Part shown: piece by piece, positions 1 to 8,096 of the stretch
Layout: each line of letters starts with the position of its first letter
Position numbering within the stretch: position 1 is the stretch's first letter
From: Chryseobacterium sp. SC28
GTDB taxonomy: Bacteria; Bacteroidota; Bacteroidia; Flavobacteriales; Weeksellaceae
NCBI RefSeq assembly: GCF_003932955.1
Contig: NZ_QOVY01000002.1
Coordinates: 62,001 to 126,000, forward strand
Length of the DNA: 64,000 bases
Direction: 5' to 3'
Notes under the pieces: generated by a model
The model's database searches: none
The model's input: the letters and a program-made list of their open reading frames with translations, nothing else
What the model was told of the DNA's origin: nothing
Position numbers and translations under genes: made by a program

Positions 1-619
1 CCACAAAATCTGAATTAGAGAGCAGGAAATCCAATTCGTCTAGTGTTCCAATCCAGTCGGTTTTTTCCGTACTCTTGCCGCTGGTGTTTATGGCGAATAT
101 TTTACAATCAAAAGCCGACTTCATTATTTGTCCAATACGCTTTCCAATACTTCCATAACCTATTATTCCACAAACTTTTTGGTCAATCAGCATAGATTTA
201 CTGTCAAATTGATTGAATATTCCCTGTTTCATTTCTTCATGCCTTAGTCTTAAATTTTTGGCCAATGATAAGATCATACCCACGCCATGCTCTGCCATTG
301 GCTTTGCATAGGCGCCCATATTGCCGGCTACAATGGTGTCCTTGGGAAACCTGCTAAAATCCAGATGGTCATAACCAGCCGAAAGGAGTTGGATAAACCG
401 AATTCCTTTAAAGGCACGATCCTCCACTTCGGGAAGTTCAACGGTGGGATTTCGAGCAATTAAGATGTTCGATTCTTTGAGTTTTTCTTTCTGAATTTCT
501 GGGGATAAGCCATTAAGAAAATGAACTTCTGCCATTCCCTCAAGTTCCTTTCTATAGTATTCAGTTTCCTCATCGCTTGCTTTATTGCTGACTGAAATAA
601 TATACCTTGAGTTTTTCAT
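1..619 (-). CDS. D-2-hydroxyacid dehydrogenase (NAD-binding), C-terminus beyond window edge
   Basis: The reading frame starts with ATG at 619 (MKNSRYIISV) and runs off the window after about 206 codons. Visible family marks are the substrate-domain segment LSAGYDHLD, the stretch GNMGAYAKPMAEH and the Rossmann glycine motif GYGSIGKRIG near residue 145. The catalytic Arg, Glu and His of the family would lie beyond the edge, so activity cannot be judged. The family reduces 2-keto acids or oxidises D-2-hydroxy acids with NAD(H). The gene starts 3 bp after the SDR gene at 623-1408 and is probably the last visible gene of the aromatic-degradation operon, where it may handle a keto acid made by ring cleavage. 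The substrate is not determinable. Confidence 0.85.
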   Translation of the reverse strand, partial: MKNSRYIISVSNKASDEETEYYRKELEGMAEVHFLNGLSPEIQKEKLKESNILIARNPTVELPEVEDRAFKGIRFIQLLSAGYDHLDFSRFPKDTIVAGNMGAYAKPMAEHGVGMILSLAKNLRLRHEEMKQGIFNQFDSKSMLIDQKVCGIIGYGSIGKRIGQIMKSAFDCKIFAINTSGKSTEKTDWIGTLDELDFLLSNSDFV

Positions 620-622
620 ATC

Positions 623-1408
623 TTAAATTGGGAATTTTGATTCTCCACCATCAACAGTCCATATTGATCCGGTCACAAAGGAAGCTGCGGGAGAAAGCAA
701 AAAAGTGGCAACTCTACCAATCTCTTCCGGTGCTGCAAAACGACCTAAAGGAATGTTTGCCGCCATTTGTTTTTCTGTCTCTTCTATGTTTTGACTTTTT
801 TCCTTTGCCACCATCTCTACGTATTTAGCCACAACTTCGGTATTCGTATATCCCGGGGCAATACCATTTACCCGAATACCTTTAGGCGCCAATTCTTCTG
901 AAAAAGTTTTGACCATACCCGCCACAGCCAGTCGCAGATTGGAAGCCAGGGTGTAATCTACGGACGGCTGCCGTATATAACTTGAAGTATTGAGCACAAT
1001 ACTCCCTTTATCACTAAGAATTTTCAAAGCATGGTAACAGAGATGCCTCACAGATGCTATAATGGTGGTGTAACCTTTGTCCCAATCTTCGGAAGAAAGG
1101 GAGGATAGATTTCCCGCAGAAGGGGCTCCTGAATTGGTGAAAAGCAAATCCAGTTTTCCTTGTTGTTCACGTACAATATCAAAAGCTTTTATGATGTCGC
1201 TTTCGTTGGTAACGTCGCATACTAAAGGAATGACTTTGTTTCCAGTCTGCCCTTCAATATTTTTTGCTTTTTCTTGAATACTTTCTTTTGTGCGAGCACA
1301 TGCATACACTATTGCTCCTTCTCGGGATAGCTCTTCTGCTACAGCTGCTCCCATGCCTTGGCTGGCTCCAGCTACAAAGGCTATTTTGTTCTTAAGTTGT
1401 AAATCCAT
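623..1408 (-). CDS. Atypical SDR-family protein (BKR-like), catalytic Tyr/Lys replaced
   Basis: A 261-residue short-chain dehydrogenase/reductase fold. The N-terminal dinucleotide motif GASQGMG (residues 14-20), the NSGA motif and the C-terminal VTGSIWTVDGG are all present. Counting from Ser142, the positions that normally hold the catalytic Tyr and Lys (YxxxK) hold Ala155 and Arg159 (segment LASNLRLA). This matches the known BKR-like SDR subgroup, which resembles the family but lacks a perfect catalytic tetrad. It lies 4 bp downstream of a second SDR with the same change and 3 bp upstream of the hydroxyacid dehydrogenase gene, in one apparent operon with a ring-cleavage dioxygenase. Its reaction is unknown; a ketoreductase, a dehydrogenase or a non-redox role are all possible. 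Confidence 0.85.
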   Translation of the reverse strand: MDLQLKNKIAFVAGASQGMGAAVAEELSREGAIVYACARTKESIQEKAKNIEGQTGNKVIPLVCDVTNESDIIKAFDIVREQQGKLDLLFTNSGAPSAGNLSSLSSEDWDKGYTTIIASVRHLCYHALKILSDKGSIVLNTSSYIRQPSVDYTLASNLRLAVAGMVKTFSEELAPKGIRVNGIAPGYTNTEVVAKYVEMVAKEKSQNIEETEKQMAANIPLGRFAAPEEIGRVATFLLSPAASFVTGSIWTVDGGESKFPI

Positions 1409-1412
1409 TTTA

Positions 1413-2177
1413 TCAATTGGCTGTAATTAATCCTCCGTCTACATGTATATTCTGACCCGTGATATACTGGTTTTCTTCCGACAGCAGAAAAGTGATTAAT
1501 GCTGCCACATCTTCAGGCTCTCCAAATTTCTTCAACGGAATTTCTTGGATTGTTCTTTGGTCGACCTCTTCTTTGCTAATGTTCTCTTGATCTGCGTACC
1601 GCTGATTAAAATCCAGAATCCGTTGCGTCGCGATGTAACCAGGAGCTACTGTATTGATTAATATCCCATCACTGCCTAATTCCATAGCTGCGGTCTTTAA
1701 CGCGTTGACTAAGGCGGCCCTCAAACTATTTGATAAGACAATCCCTGCGCGTGGGCTTTTGACCGTAAAAGAACCTATTGCTACCACTCTACATTTCTGC
1801 TGTTTCTGCATAATGGGTGTCAATTCGCGCAAAAGCCTAAGCGGACCGTGCAGCATGATACTGGTATAAGTTTCCCATTCTGCATTAGATACTTCCATAA
1901 AAGGTTTTACAGGAGGTCCTCCATGGTTGAGGAGCAGAGCATCTATTTGACCTTTTTCTTCTACTTTGGCTATTAAAGCTTTGATGGTGGCAGCATCGCC
2001 CAAACTTCCATCCACTCCCTCTACTACTGCGCCATATTCCCGGAGTTTTTTCGCCGCATCAGCTGTATTCCTGCTGTTGATGATCAATTCATATCCTTTT
2101 TTGGCCATCATTTCTGCAGTGGCATATCCAATGCCCTTTGAAGCTCCTGTAAGCAGTGCTATTTTTCTTTCCATCAT
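1413..2177 (-). CDS. Atypical SDR-family protein (BKR-like), second of a pair
   Basis: A 254-residue SDR protein with GASKGIG (residues 11-17), NHGG and a C-terminal ITGQNIHVDGG. The usual Tyr is Ser149 and the usual Lys is Arg153 (segment LSNSLRAA), with Ser136 retained. This SN-LR signature is typical of the BKR-like SDR subgroup. The start overlaps the end of the upstream cupin gene by 4 bp (ATGA), which suggests translational coupling. The protein is clearly related to, but quite different in sequence from, the SDR just downstream, so this is an old pair and not a recent tandem duplication. A role in processing the ring-cleavage product is inferred only from context. Confidence 0.85.
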   Translation of the reverse strand: MMERKIALLTGASKGIGYATAEMMAKKGYELIINSRNTADAAKKLREYGAVVEGVDGSLGDAATIKALIAKVEEKGQIDALLLNHGGPPVKPFMEVSNAEWETYTSIMLHGPLRLLRELTPIMQKQQKCRVVAIGSFTVKSPRAGIVLSNSLRAALVNALKTAAMELGSDGILINTVAPGYIATQRILDFNQRYADQENISKEEVDQRTIQEIPLKKFGEPEDVAALITFLLSEENQYITGQNIHVDGGLITAN

Positions 2178-2524
2178 TTAGCCGCCTCTTTTAATTTTTG
2201 GATAAAATCTTCTCTCACTGGGGTGAAGATGTCGAGAAGAAGAGTGTCTTCTACCGCTTCCAATTCGTGCTCTTCATTAGAAGGAAAGTGTACAACTCCG
2301 CCTTGCGACAAAGTAAATTCTTCACCTTTCATTCTTACTTTCACCTGACCTTTGACTACATAACTCATTTGTTCGTGAGGATGAGAATGTTTGGCAGCTA
2401 TACTTCCTTTTGGTAAGTCTGCCTGCACCGTCATTAGCTTATCCCCTGCAAAAGGAAAAAGCTTTAAATTCCCCACCTGAAGATGGGGAAGTTGATTCAT
2501 TTGTGCAAATTTACTGTTATTCAT
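2174..2524 (-). CDS. Small single-domain cupin protein
   Basis: A 116-residue protein that is almost entirely one cupin barrel. The first cupin motif is visible as HSHPHEQMSYVVKGQ, with His-x-His and a downstream Glu, and the second as PSNEEHELEA, so metal ligands are present. There is no signal peptide, so it should be cytosolic. Such small cupins serve as isomerases, dioxygenases or sugar/acid-binding proteins, and the exact reaction cannot be read from sequence. It is cotranscribed with the two atypical SDR genes, overlapping the next one by 4 bp, and follows the porin-like pseudogene after 58 bp. It is probably an accessory enzyme of the aromatic pathway. Confidence 0.8.
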   Translation of the reverse strand: MNNSKFAQMNQLPHLQVGNLKLFPFAGDKLMTVQADLPKGSIAAKHSHPHEQMSYVVKGQVKVRMKGEEFTLSQGGVVHFPSNEEHELEAVEDTLLLDIFTPVREDFIQKLKEAAK

Positions 2525-2582
2525 ATATCATATTTATTTTTTAAAAGATGGGAATTAGTATAACTAATTTTTATAGACAACA

Positions 2583-3536
2583 TTATTTAGGCCAAACTTT
2601 TGTGAATGTGAAATTAACAAAAGGAGCCTGAGACCATCTATTTTCACTAGCTACATCAAAGGCCGCTGTTAATCGAAACATATAAGTTTTATACTGTTTA
2701 AAAAATGACGGACCGATGGAAAATACCATTTCTTTTGAATTTGGTATGGTGTTCCCCGCTATTTTATGGTCTGACAATTGCTGTAAATAATAGCCTGCTG
2801 CCCCAACTCTAAATTCTTTCCCTACATTGTAAGAGACTCCATAATTCATATAGAAAGCTTGACCTGGTTGGGTTTCATCAACGCCAAGACCCACAAATGG
2901 ATCATTGTTCTTTGAATTCCACATATAGCGGAATCGCATTGAAGTTTCCCATTTATTACTTGCGTCCCACTATATTGTAAAGGCATAATAGGGCATAATG
3001 CTCCATACATTCGATCCCACATTGACTACCTTTTCTTTATCATAAGACCCAATGGGAAGGATGACATTCAATAAAAAACGGTGAAAGTACGTTTTGCCGA
3101 ATAGTTTTTTATTTGGCCATTGAACACCTCCTCCTACAATAACATCACCAAGTCCAAATTCGCTTTCATCTAAAACAGGAGGCACCTCAATTCCTACATT
3201 GACTAGGGGAACTAAGATTTCAGCCACCGGGAAACCATTGAGCATTGGCTTTTTGGAGACTATGGCCAAATGATTGATGAAAAGAAAATTGTGCAGGCTA
3301 TTGTCCCCGGGAATTTCGTCGCCATTTGCATCGTTTAGCCTTGTTGAATTTTGGCTGCCCAGAAAAGCCTCGTAAAGGATCGCTGGGCCTGCAACTCCGT
3401 CATTAATACTTGTTAACCCTAAATCATTTGCAGGCAAATTTACTTGCGCTTGAAGAACTAAAGGAAGGCAAGAAAACGAAATTAACAATAATGACGTTCG
3501 TATTTCTCTTGAAATAAATTTGTTTAAACTTTTCAT
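2583..3536 (-). pseudogene. SphA/MetA-type outer-membrane protein interrupted by an in-frame amber codon
   Basis: Two fragments are in the same frame and separated only by a TAG codon at 2970-2972. The first 188 residues start with a signal peptide (cleavage near LVLQAQ) and end with MPYYAFTI. After the stop the frame continues WDASNKWETSMRFRYMWNS and runs to a typical C-terminus (NFTFTKVWPK). Together they make about 317 residues, a normal length for the Phenol_MetA_deg/SphA outer-membrane family found beside aromatic-degradation genes, where they are thought to help substrate uptake. The stop could derive from TGG by one G-to-A change. It could be a true pseudogene, an assembly error or a suppressed codon. 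A second start inside the gene (2939) would lack both export signal and N-terminal strands. Confidence 0.8.
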
Positions 3537-3553
3537 GGTATCATTTTTTTGAT

Positions 3554-4501
3554 TTATTCAGGACCAATAGAATTCGCTAAAAAATCAGGAGACAGCTCTG
3601 GTCCCCACCAAATGATACCCTCAGCCAACTCACTTTCTCTCCAAAGAACAGGCTTCCAGTCGGGATCGTAAATATGATAACCACCACTAAACAGTTCCAG
3701 TCTGATTCCACTTCCCGGATCAATTGCATAGATGAACCCTGCTTGGGAGATGCCGTGTTTTCCGGGAGCTAAACTAAGCTCAATGCCATTTTCCCTATAA
3801 ATATCTGCAGCTCTTGCCACATCTTGGAAATTATCAAGATAAAAGGCGATGTGGTGTAATCTGTTTTGACGTCCGGCTTCGTCAAACATTATAGCCAAAT
3901 CGTGTACTAAAGTGGTTACAGATGTCCAATAAGCCATTCCAAATCCATTGTCGAGTTGGATGTATTCACGATTTTTGAATCCAAAAAGTTCTTCATGTAA
4001 TTCCATACATTCTCGCGGATTTCCCACATTGAAATTAACGTGATCTATGCAGCGAGGAGAGATTCCATGATCCCAAGCTCTATATGCTTGATTTTTAAGT
4101 CTCGATCTTTGGCCTTCAGGAGCCAATGGCCTTTCCATCTCGTAGTAGATTTCATAAGTCTGCCCCGTCGGTAAATCAAATCGAAACGCCTTTCCAAGAC
4201 CTGCCTCTTCGCCTTCAGGAACCCAAGCGGGATTTAAGCCGGCATTTTTTACCTTGTCATAAAAATAATCTACATCCTCTGGCTCGTGGGTTTTCCAGGC
4301 AATATGATCCAGCATAGCTACATCTCCTTCAATTAAAATCAAAGAATGATGTTCAAATTCTGCCCATGCGCGATAATAGATTTTATTTCCTTCGCGCTTT
4401 TGTTCGTTTAATCCCACTACATCGTGAAAAAACCAATGTGATTTTTCAAGATTGGGTGTTACAAGGGCTACATGCCCTAGTTTTGCTAGTTTTGTTTGCA
4501 T
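3554..4501 (-). CDS. Extradiol ring-cleavage dioxygenase (catechol 2,3-dioxygenase-like, VOC superfamily)
   Basis: A two-domain type I extradiol dioxygenase of 315 residues, close to the 307 of XylE. The Fe(II) ligands can be placed: His154 (IDHVNFN), His217 (RLHHIAFYLD) and Glu269 (RLELFSGG). They align well with His153, His214 and Glu265 of XylE. His200 (LVHDL) and Tyr258 (FIYAIDP) match the second-shell residues. It should open a catechol ring next to the diol using O2. I chose the ATG at 4501 because the longer frame from 4534 overlaps the upstream hydrolase gene and adds only a polar tail. The ring-fission product would go to the hydrolase encoded 16 bp upstream. The actual catechol substrate is not known. 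Confidence 0.92.
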   Translation of the reverse strand: MQTKLAKLGHVALVTPNLEKSHWFFHDVVGLNEQKREGNKIYYRAWAEFEHHSLILIEGDVAMLDHIAWKTHEPEDVDYFYDKVKNAGLNPAWVPEGEEAGLGKAFRFDLPTGQTYEIYYEMERPLAPEGQRSRLKNQAYRAWDHGISPRCIDHVNFNVGNPRECMELHEELFGFKNREYIQLDNGFGMAYWTSVTTLVHDLAIMFDEAGRQNRLHHIAFYLDNFQDVARAADIYRENGIELSLAPGKHGISQAGFIYAIDPGSGIRLELFSGGYHIYDPDWKPVLWRESELAEGIIWWGPELSPDFLANSIGPE

Positions 4502-4517
4502 TGTAAATTGATTTTGG

Positions 4518-5369
4518 TTAGTATTTGTTTTCAAAAAAACCCTTCAATAAAAAATGAAAAGATTCTTTATATTCTATTTGAGTCCAGTGGCTGCAGTGAC
4601 TAAAAATGTGCATTTGAGCATTTGGAAGATGCTTGATGAGATAATGGCTGGTTTCTACATTGACTAATAGATCCTCCTGACCATGGATGAGCAAGATAGG
4701 ATGATTCATGTTTCTCAAAGAACCATCGGGGATTACCAATTCATCGATATGTTGTTGTCTGGGAGCCGGGAACATAGCCTCAAATGATCTACGGATATTG
4801 GAATCTGATGAAGCCTCATGTCTCATTTTTGCAATTTCTCTCAATTGATCTCCTATAACAGTATTATCGTATGAAAACCAAGAAATTATATTTGCCATAA
4901 GTTCAGGCGAAGGATCGTCATAATATCCCCAGGTCCTGTCCAGTTCTGTAGTAATGGTGGTGGGTACGCCGGCAGGCCCCATAAGTACAACCCGATCAAA
5001 CCGGTCTGGGAAATCCATTAAAAGCTGAAGGCTGATAGCGCCTCCCATTGAGTTTCCGACCATATGCACCTTTTCCAGCTTTAGTTCGTCTAACAGGGAA
5101 ATAATTTGGTCCATCCATAGCCGCATCCAGTTACGCATCCCTTTAGGTGGTTTTTCCGGATGGTTGCTTTTTCCAAAACCAACGAGATCTGGTGCAATAC
5201 AATGGAATTTTTCACCAAATTCGGGCATGATATACTGCCAATTGGACCATGCGCTAGCTCCGGGGCCAGAACCGTGCAAAAACAAAATCGCTTCTTTATG
5301 ACTTGCCCCACATTCATTGAGGTACGTATTATTCGCACTTTTTACGATACGGTGAACAACTTCTTCCAT
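4518..5369 (-). CDS. Meta-cleavage product hydrolase (alpha/beta hydrolase)
   Basis: A 283-residue alpha/beta hydrolase with the catalytic triad visible as Ser107 (GNSMGG), Asp233 (GQEDLL) and His261 (HCSHW). The oxyanion-hole segment is HGSGPGASAWSNW. This arrangement is typical of the DmpD/BphD/TodF group that hydrolyses the C-C bond of 2-hydroxy-6-oxo-dienoates made by extradiol dioxygenases. A ketone-derived rather than aldehyde-derived ring product would fit a hydrolase instead of a dehydrogenase branch. It is the first gene of the operon, directly downstream of an inverted repeat likely bound by the AraC protein. No hydratase or aldolase for the dienoate is seen in this window; they may lie beyond the left edge. 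Confidence 0.9.
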   Translation of the reverse strand: MEEVVHRIVKSANNTYLNECGASHKEAILFLHGSGPGASAWSNWQYIMPEFGEKFHCIAPDLVGFGKSNHPEKPPKGMRNWMRLWMDQIISLLDELKLEKVHMVGNSMGGAISLQLLMDFPDRFDRVVLMGPAGVPTTITTELDRTWGYYDDPSPELMANIISWFSYDNTVIGDQLREIAKMRHEASSDSNIRRSFEAMFPAPRQQHIDELVIPDGSLRNMNHPILLIHGQEDLLVNVETSHYLIKHLPNAQMHIFSHCSHWTQIEYKESFHFLLKGFFENKY

Positions 5370-5431
5370 GAGTTTTAATATTATTTAAAGATTAACTAAA
5401 CATTTATTCAATATTAAAACTTTAAATGACA

Positions 5432-5481
5432 CGAGTTGTGCATTATATTGTCTTAAAAGTGCACAATTCGAATATTGTCTT
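5432..5481 (-). promoter_or_regulatory. Candidate operator: inverted repeat plus 27-bp-spaced direct repeat
   Basis: Between the AraC gene and the hydrolase gene there are arms CGAGTTGTGCAT (5432-5443) and GTGCACAATTCG (5459-5470). They are inverted repeats matching at 10 of 12 positions, with a perfect TTGTGCA core and centres 27 bp apart. A direct repeat ATATTGTCTT occurs at 5445-5454 and 5472-5481, also offset by 27 bp. The site lies 60-110 bp upstream of the hydrolase start, where an AraC-family activator would be expected to bind. That the neighbouring AraC protein binds here is inference. Confidence 0.5.
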
Positions 5482-5523
5482 TTTTCTTTGATGGATAGGG
5501 GATTTCGGAAAATGGAAGTTTGT

Positions 5524-6402
5524 TTATCTTTTACGATAGCTGTTCCGGAAGTCTTTAGGTGTTTTGCCTACGTATTTCTTGAACATCCTAAAGAAATAGG
5601 TGGGATGACTAAAGTCCAACTGATAGGCAATTTCAGAAATTGTTCTGTCCGAATAAATAAGTAACCTTTCCGCCTCATGGAGTAGTCTCTCTCTTATCAC
5701 TTCCCCGGCGGGATGTCCCGTTTCGTTTTTTACAACATAATTAAGATAACCTTCCGAAAGGTTCAAATCGCGTGCATATTCGGATACAGTCTTTTTGTTT
5801 ATGAAATGTTCCTCAACCGCTTGAAAAAATTTATTCACAATCACTTGAGATGATGTGTGGCGGGTGCTACTTTCCTGCAAATTATTACACTCATAGAGTT
5901 TTAATAATACAAGATGTAAATAGGATCTAATAATCTCATCTTTCAAAAATGACCCGCTAAGATAGGTGCTATATATATATTGAATAAGATCATTCACTTC
6001 TTTCGAGGTGGAACTGTCCATCTTCACGATTAGGAACCTTTTTGAAATATTGTGTTTGATAATTCTTGCTAAGTGACTTTTATTTTCAGAATGGATTTCA
6101 AAAAAATCTGAGCTGAAATGCATGGAATATCCTCGTATTGTTTTTGTAAAATTTGTTGCGTGAATGGTGTTTGGATAGAGGAGCAGAAAATGATCGTTTT
6201 GTATTTCATGTTCTTTTTCATCTATTGTGACGATGTATTTACCTTCCGATATCCATACTAACTGAAAAAGATGGCTATGGCAATGTGGCTCCAGCACCCT
6301 TATTTTCTGAGCCAAGCTTTCAATAGTATTTATTGAAAAATAATCTGTGGGATGTTTTAGAGAATTTTCACCATATTCTAAATAATTTGGGATGGTTTTC
6401 AT
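5524..6402 (-). CDS. AraC-family transcriptional regulator with N-terminal cupin
   Basis: A 292-residue protein. Residues about 30-110 form an AraC-type sensing cupin (EPHCHSHLFQLVWISEGKY). Residues about 190-290 hold the double helix-turn-helix DNA-binding domain, with the typical ends TISEIAYQLDFSHPTYFFRMF and KYVGKTPKDFR. It lies 154 bp upstream of the ring-cleavage operon and points the same way, with a candidate operator in the gap. Regulators of this architecture often bind a small aromatic acid in the cupin. It is probably the pathway-specific activator, but the inducer is unknown. Confidence 0.9.
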   Translation of the reverse strand: MKTIPNYLEYGENSLKHPTDYFSINTIESLAQKIRVLEPHCHSHLFQLVWISEGKYIVTIDEKEHEIQNDHFLLLYPNTIHATNFTKTIRGYSMHFSSDFFEIHSENKSHLARIIKHNISKRFLIVKMDSSTSKEVNDLIQYIYSTYLSGSFLKDEIIRSYLHLVLLKLYECNNLQESSTRHTSSQVIVNKFFQAVEEHFINKKTVSEYARDLNLSEGYLNYVVKNETGHPAGEVIRERLLHEAERLLIYSDRTISEIAYQLDFSHPTYFFRMFKKYVGKTPKDFRNSYRKR

Positions 6403-6484
6403 TCAGTAAGGTATTTTTTTAATAAGCGATTCAACTAATAAATGCAACTTGCCTTTTGTTATTGACTTATTGTAAATGTACTTG

Positions 6485-6506
6485 ATTTGGTGTTAAAAAA
6501 CCAAAT
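6485..6506. other. Stem-loop in the leader region of the AraC gene
   Basis: The 269 bp between the nucleosidase stop (6672) and the AraC start (6402) hold no gene. The one visible structure is a 7-bp stem, ATTTGGT at 6485-6491 pairing with ACCAAAT at 6500-6506, followed on the plus strand by a T run. It could be part of the nucleosidase 3' region or of the AraC promoter. No function can be assigned. Confidence 0.3.
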
Positions 6507-6671
6507 ATTTTTTGATCTGTTGTATTTTCTACATATTAAATATCATTATCAGTGATTTTGTGAAATTTTCCCCTTTGTTAAAATTTTTGTTTGCCGATCT
6601 TTCCAAAACGTGATAAGGTTTTTCAAAAATAATCATCCCCCATCATTCACTATACAGTATTTGGTGCTTTT

Positions 6672-7244
6672 TTAAAGTCTGTCCAATTCTCTTCTCAAAG
6701 CAATCGAAGCTTTTGTGACTTCCAGAGTCCAGTCATCAGCGGCATCGCCGTCTGCACCATCGGAAATATATTTCAAACACAGAAAATCTACGCCTTCTGC
6801 TTGCGCCACTTTCGCAAGTGCAAAAGCTTCCATATCGATCACGTTATATTCAGGATTAATGTGTTCGATTTCAAATTGGTCGCCTGACCCGCAGATGCCA
6901 TTCGGGAGATTTTCTAATTTTAATCCATATTCTAAAAGTATAGCTTCATCAGAAAACGGCGTTTCAAACTTCTGAAAACCTAAAGCTCTCACATCCATAT
7001 CTCTCTGAATGAATCGATTGCAGTTTACAACACTTACTCTATCGAAGGTTGTACTGCCAGCCGTTCCAAGATTGATAATCAAATCCGGATTAGATTTCTG
7101 AATTGCTTTCGTCAGATTGTAAGTCGCTTTAACTTTTCCGATTCCCACGAACACTTTTTCGAAATCCTCAAACTCTTTTCCTGCTTCTGATTCCAAAGCA
7201 AAAACCAATAAGATATTATGGTAATTTTTTTCGTTGATTGTCAT
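6672..7244 (-). CDS. Nucleosidase of the MTAN/PNP-UDP phosphorylase family
   Basis: A 190-residue protein of the nucleoside phosphorylase/nucleosidase fold, somewhat shorter than typical MTA/SAH nucleosidases (about 230). Family marks are GIGKVKATYNLTKAI, NLGTAG, the purine/ribose-binding DMEAFALA (Glu binds ribose) and the catalytic-Asp region KYISDGADGDAADDW. It would cleave the N-glycosidic bond of a purine nucleoside such as 5'-methylthioadenosine or S-adenosylhomocysteine, but the shortened N-terminus leaves substrate uncertain. It follows fabG in the same direction across a probable terminator, so it likely has its own promoter. Confidence 0.75.
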   Translation of the reverse strand: MTINEKNYHNILLVFALESEAGKEFEDFEKVFVGIGKVKATYNLTKAIQKSNPDLIINLGTAGSTTFDRVSVVNCNRFIQRDMDVRALGFQKFETPFSDEAILLEYGLKLENLPNGICGSGDQFEIEHINPEYNVIDMEAFALAKVAQAEGVDFLCLKYISDGADGDAADDWTLEVTKASIALRRELDRL

Positions 7245-7252
7245 ATTTTTAT

Positions 7253-7287
7253 AAAAAAAGCTTTTTGAATAATTTACAAAAAGCTTT
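7253..7287 (-). terminator. Intrinsic terminator after fabG
   Basis: An 11-bp perfect stem (7257-7267 pairing with 7277-7287, core AAAGCTTTTTG) with a 9-nt loop. Read on the minus strand it is followed by a run of seven T residues. It lies just downstream of the fabG stop. Confidence 0.7.
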
Positions 7288-7310
7288 ATAAGTATTTGAT
7301 TTCGTTTGTA

Positions 7311-8054
7311 TTAAGTCAGCATTCCGCCGTCCACATTCAGGACTTGACCGGTAATGTAGGACGACATATTGCTGCCGAAAAAAACGCACGCGTTGGCCAC
7401 GTCTTCAGGCTCTCCGCCACGTTTCAAGGGGATGCCGTCTCTCCAACCTTGCACCGTTTTTTCGTCCAATGCAGCGGTCATTTCAGTTTCAATAAAACCT
7501 GGAGCAATTGCATTGCAACGGATATTTCTGGAACCTAATTCCAAAGCGACGGATTTTGTGAAACCAATTACGCCGGCTTTTGATGCGGCATAATTGGATT
7601 GGCCTGCGTTTCCCTTCACACCAACCACGGAGGTCATATTGATGATCGAACCGGATTTTGCTCTCATCATTGGTTTGATGACCGCTTTTGTCAGGTTGAA
7701 AACGGAGTCCAAGTTCACTTTGATAATCTTGTCCCAATCGTCTTTTGACATTCTCATCAACAAGTTATCCCGAGTAATTCCGGCGTTATTTACCAAAATA
7801 TCAATCGCTCCGAATTCTGCCAAAACATCTTCCACCAATTTTTGAGCAGCATCATAATCGGAAGCATCGGACTGATAACCTTTGATTTGAGTTGTTTTGC
7901 TCAATTCCGTTTCCAATTCTTTGGCTTTTTCTACCGAACCAGCGTATGTGAACGCGATTTTGGCGCCTTCTTTGGCAAAAACCTCAGCAATTCCTCTTCC
8001 GATCCCTCGGGTTGCACCTGTAATGATGGCTACTTTACCTTCTAATAGTCCCAT
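7311..8054 (-). CDS. fabG: 3-oxoacyl-[acyl-carrier-protein] reductase
   Basis: A 247-residue classical SDR that reduces 3-oxoacyl-ACP with NADPH in the fatty-acid elongation cycle, in the cytosol. The cofactor motif GATRGIGRG (13-21), NNAG (89-92) and the full catalytic set Asn114, Ser142, Tyr155 and Lys159 (YAASK) are present, with the C-terminal VLNVDGGM. The contrast with the two catalytically altered SDRs at 623-2177 is clear. It stands alone here, not in a fab operon. A single orphan fabG is common in Flavobacteriia. Confidence 0.93.
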   Translation of the reverse strand: MGLLEGKVAIITGATRGIGRGIAEVFAKEGAKIAFTYAGSVEKAKELETELSKTTQIKGYQSDASDYDAAQKLVEDVLAEFGAIDILVNNAGITRDNLLMRMSKDDWDKIIKVNLDSVFNLTKAVIKPMMRAKSGSIINMTSVVGVKGNAGQSNYAASKAGVIGFTKSVALELGSRNIRCNAIAPGFIETEMTAALDEKTVQGWRDGIPLKRGGEPEDVANACVFFGSNMSSYITGQVLNVDGGMLT

Positions 8055-8096
8055 AGTTTGTATCGTATTTCTATTTGTTAGGGCAAAAATAGTATT

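Noticed and set aside
2583-2939. Second half of the SphA-type gene as an independent gene.
   Set aside because: It lacks a signal peptide and continues the frame and the family alignment of the first half.
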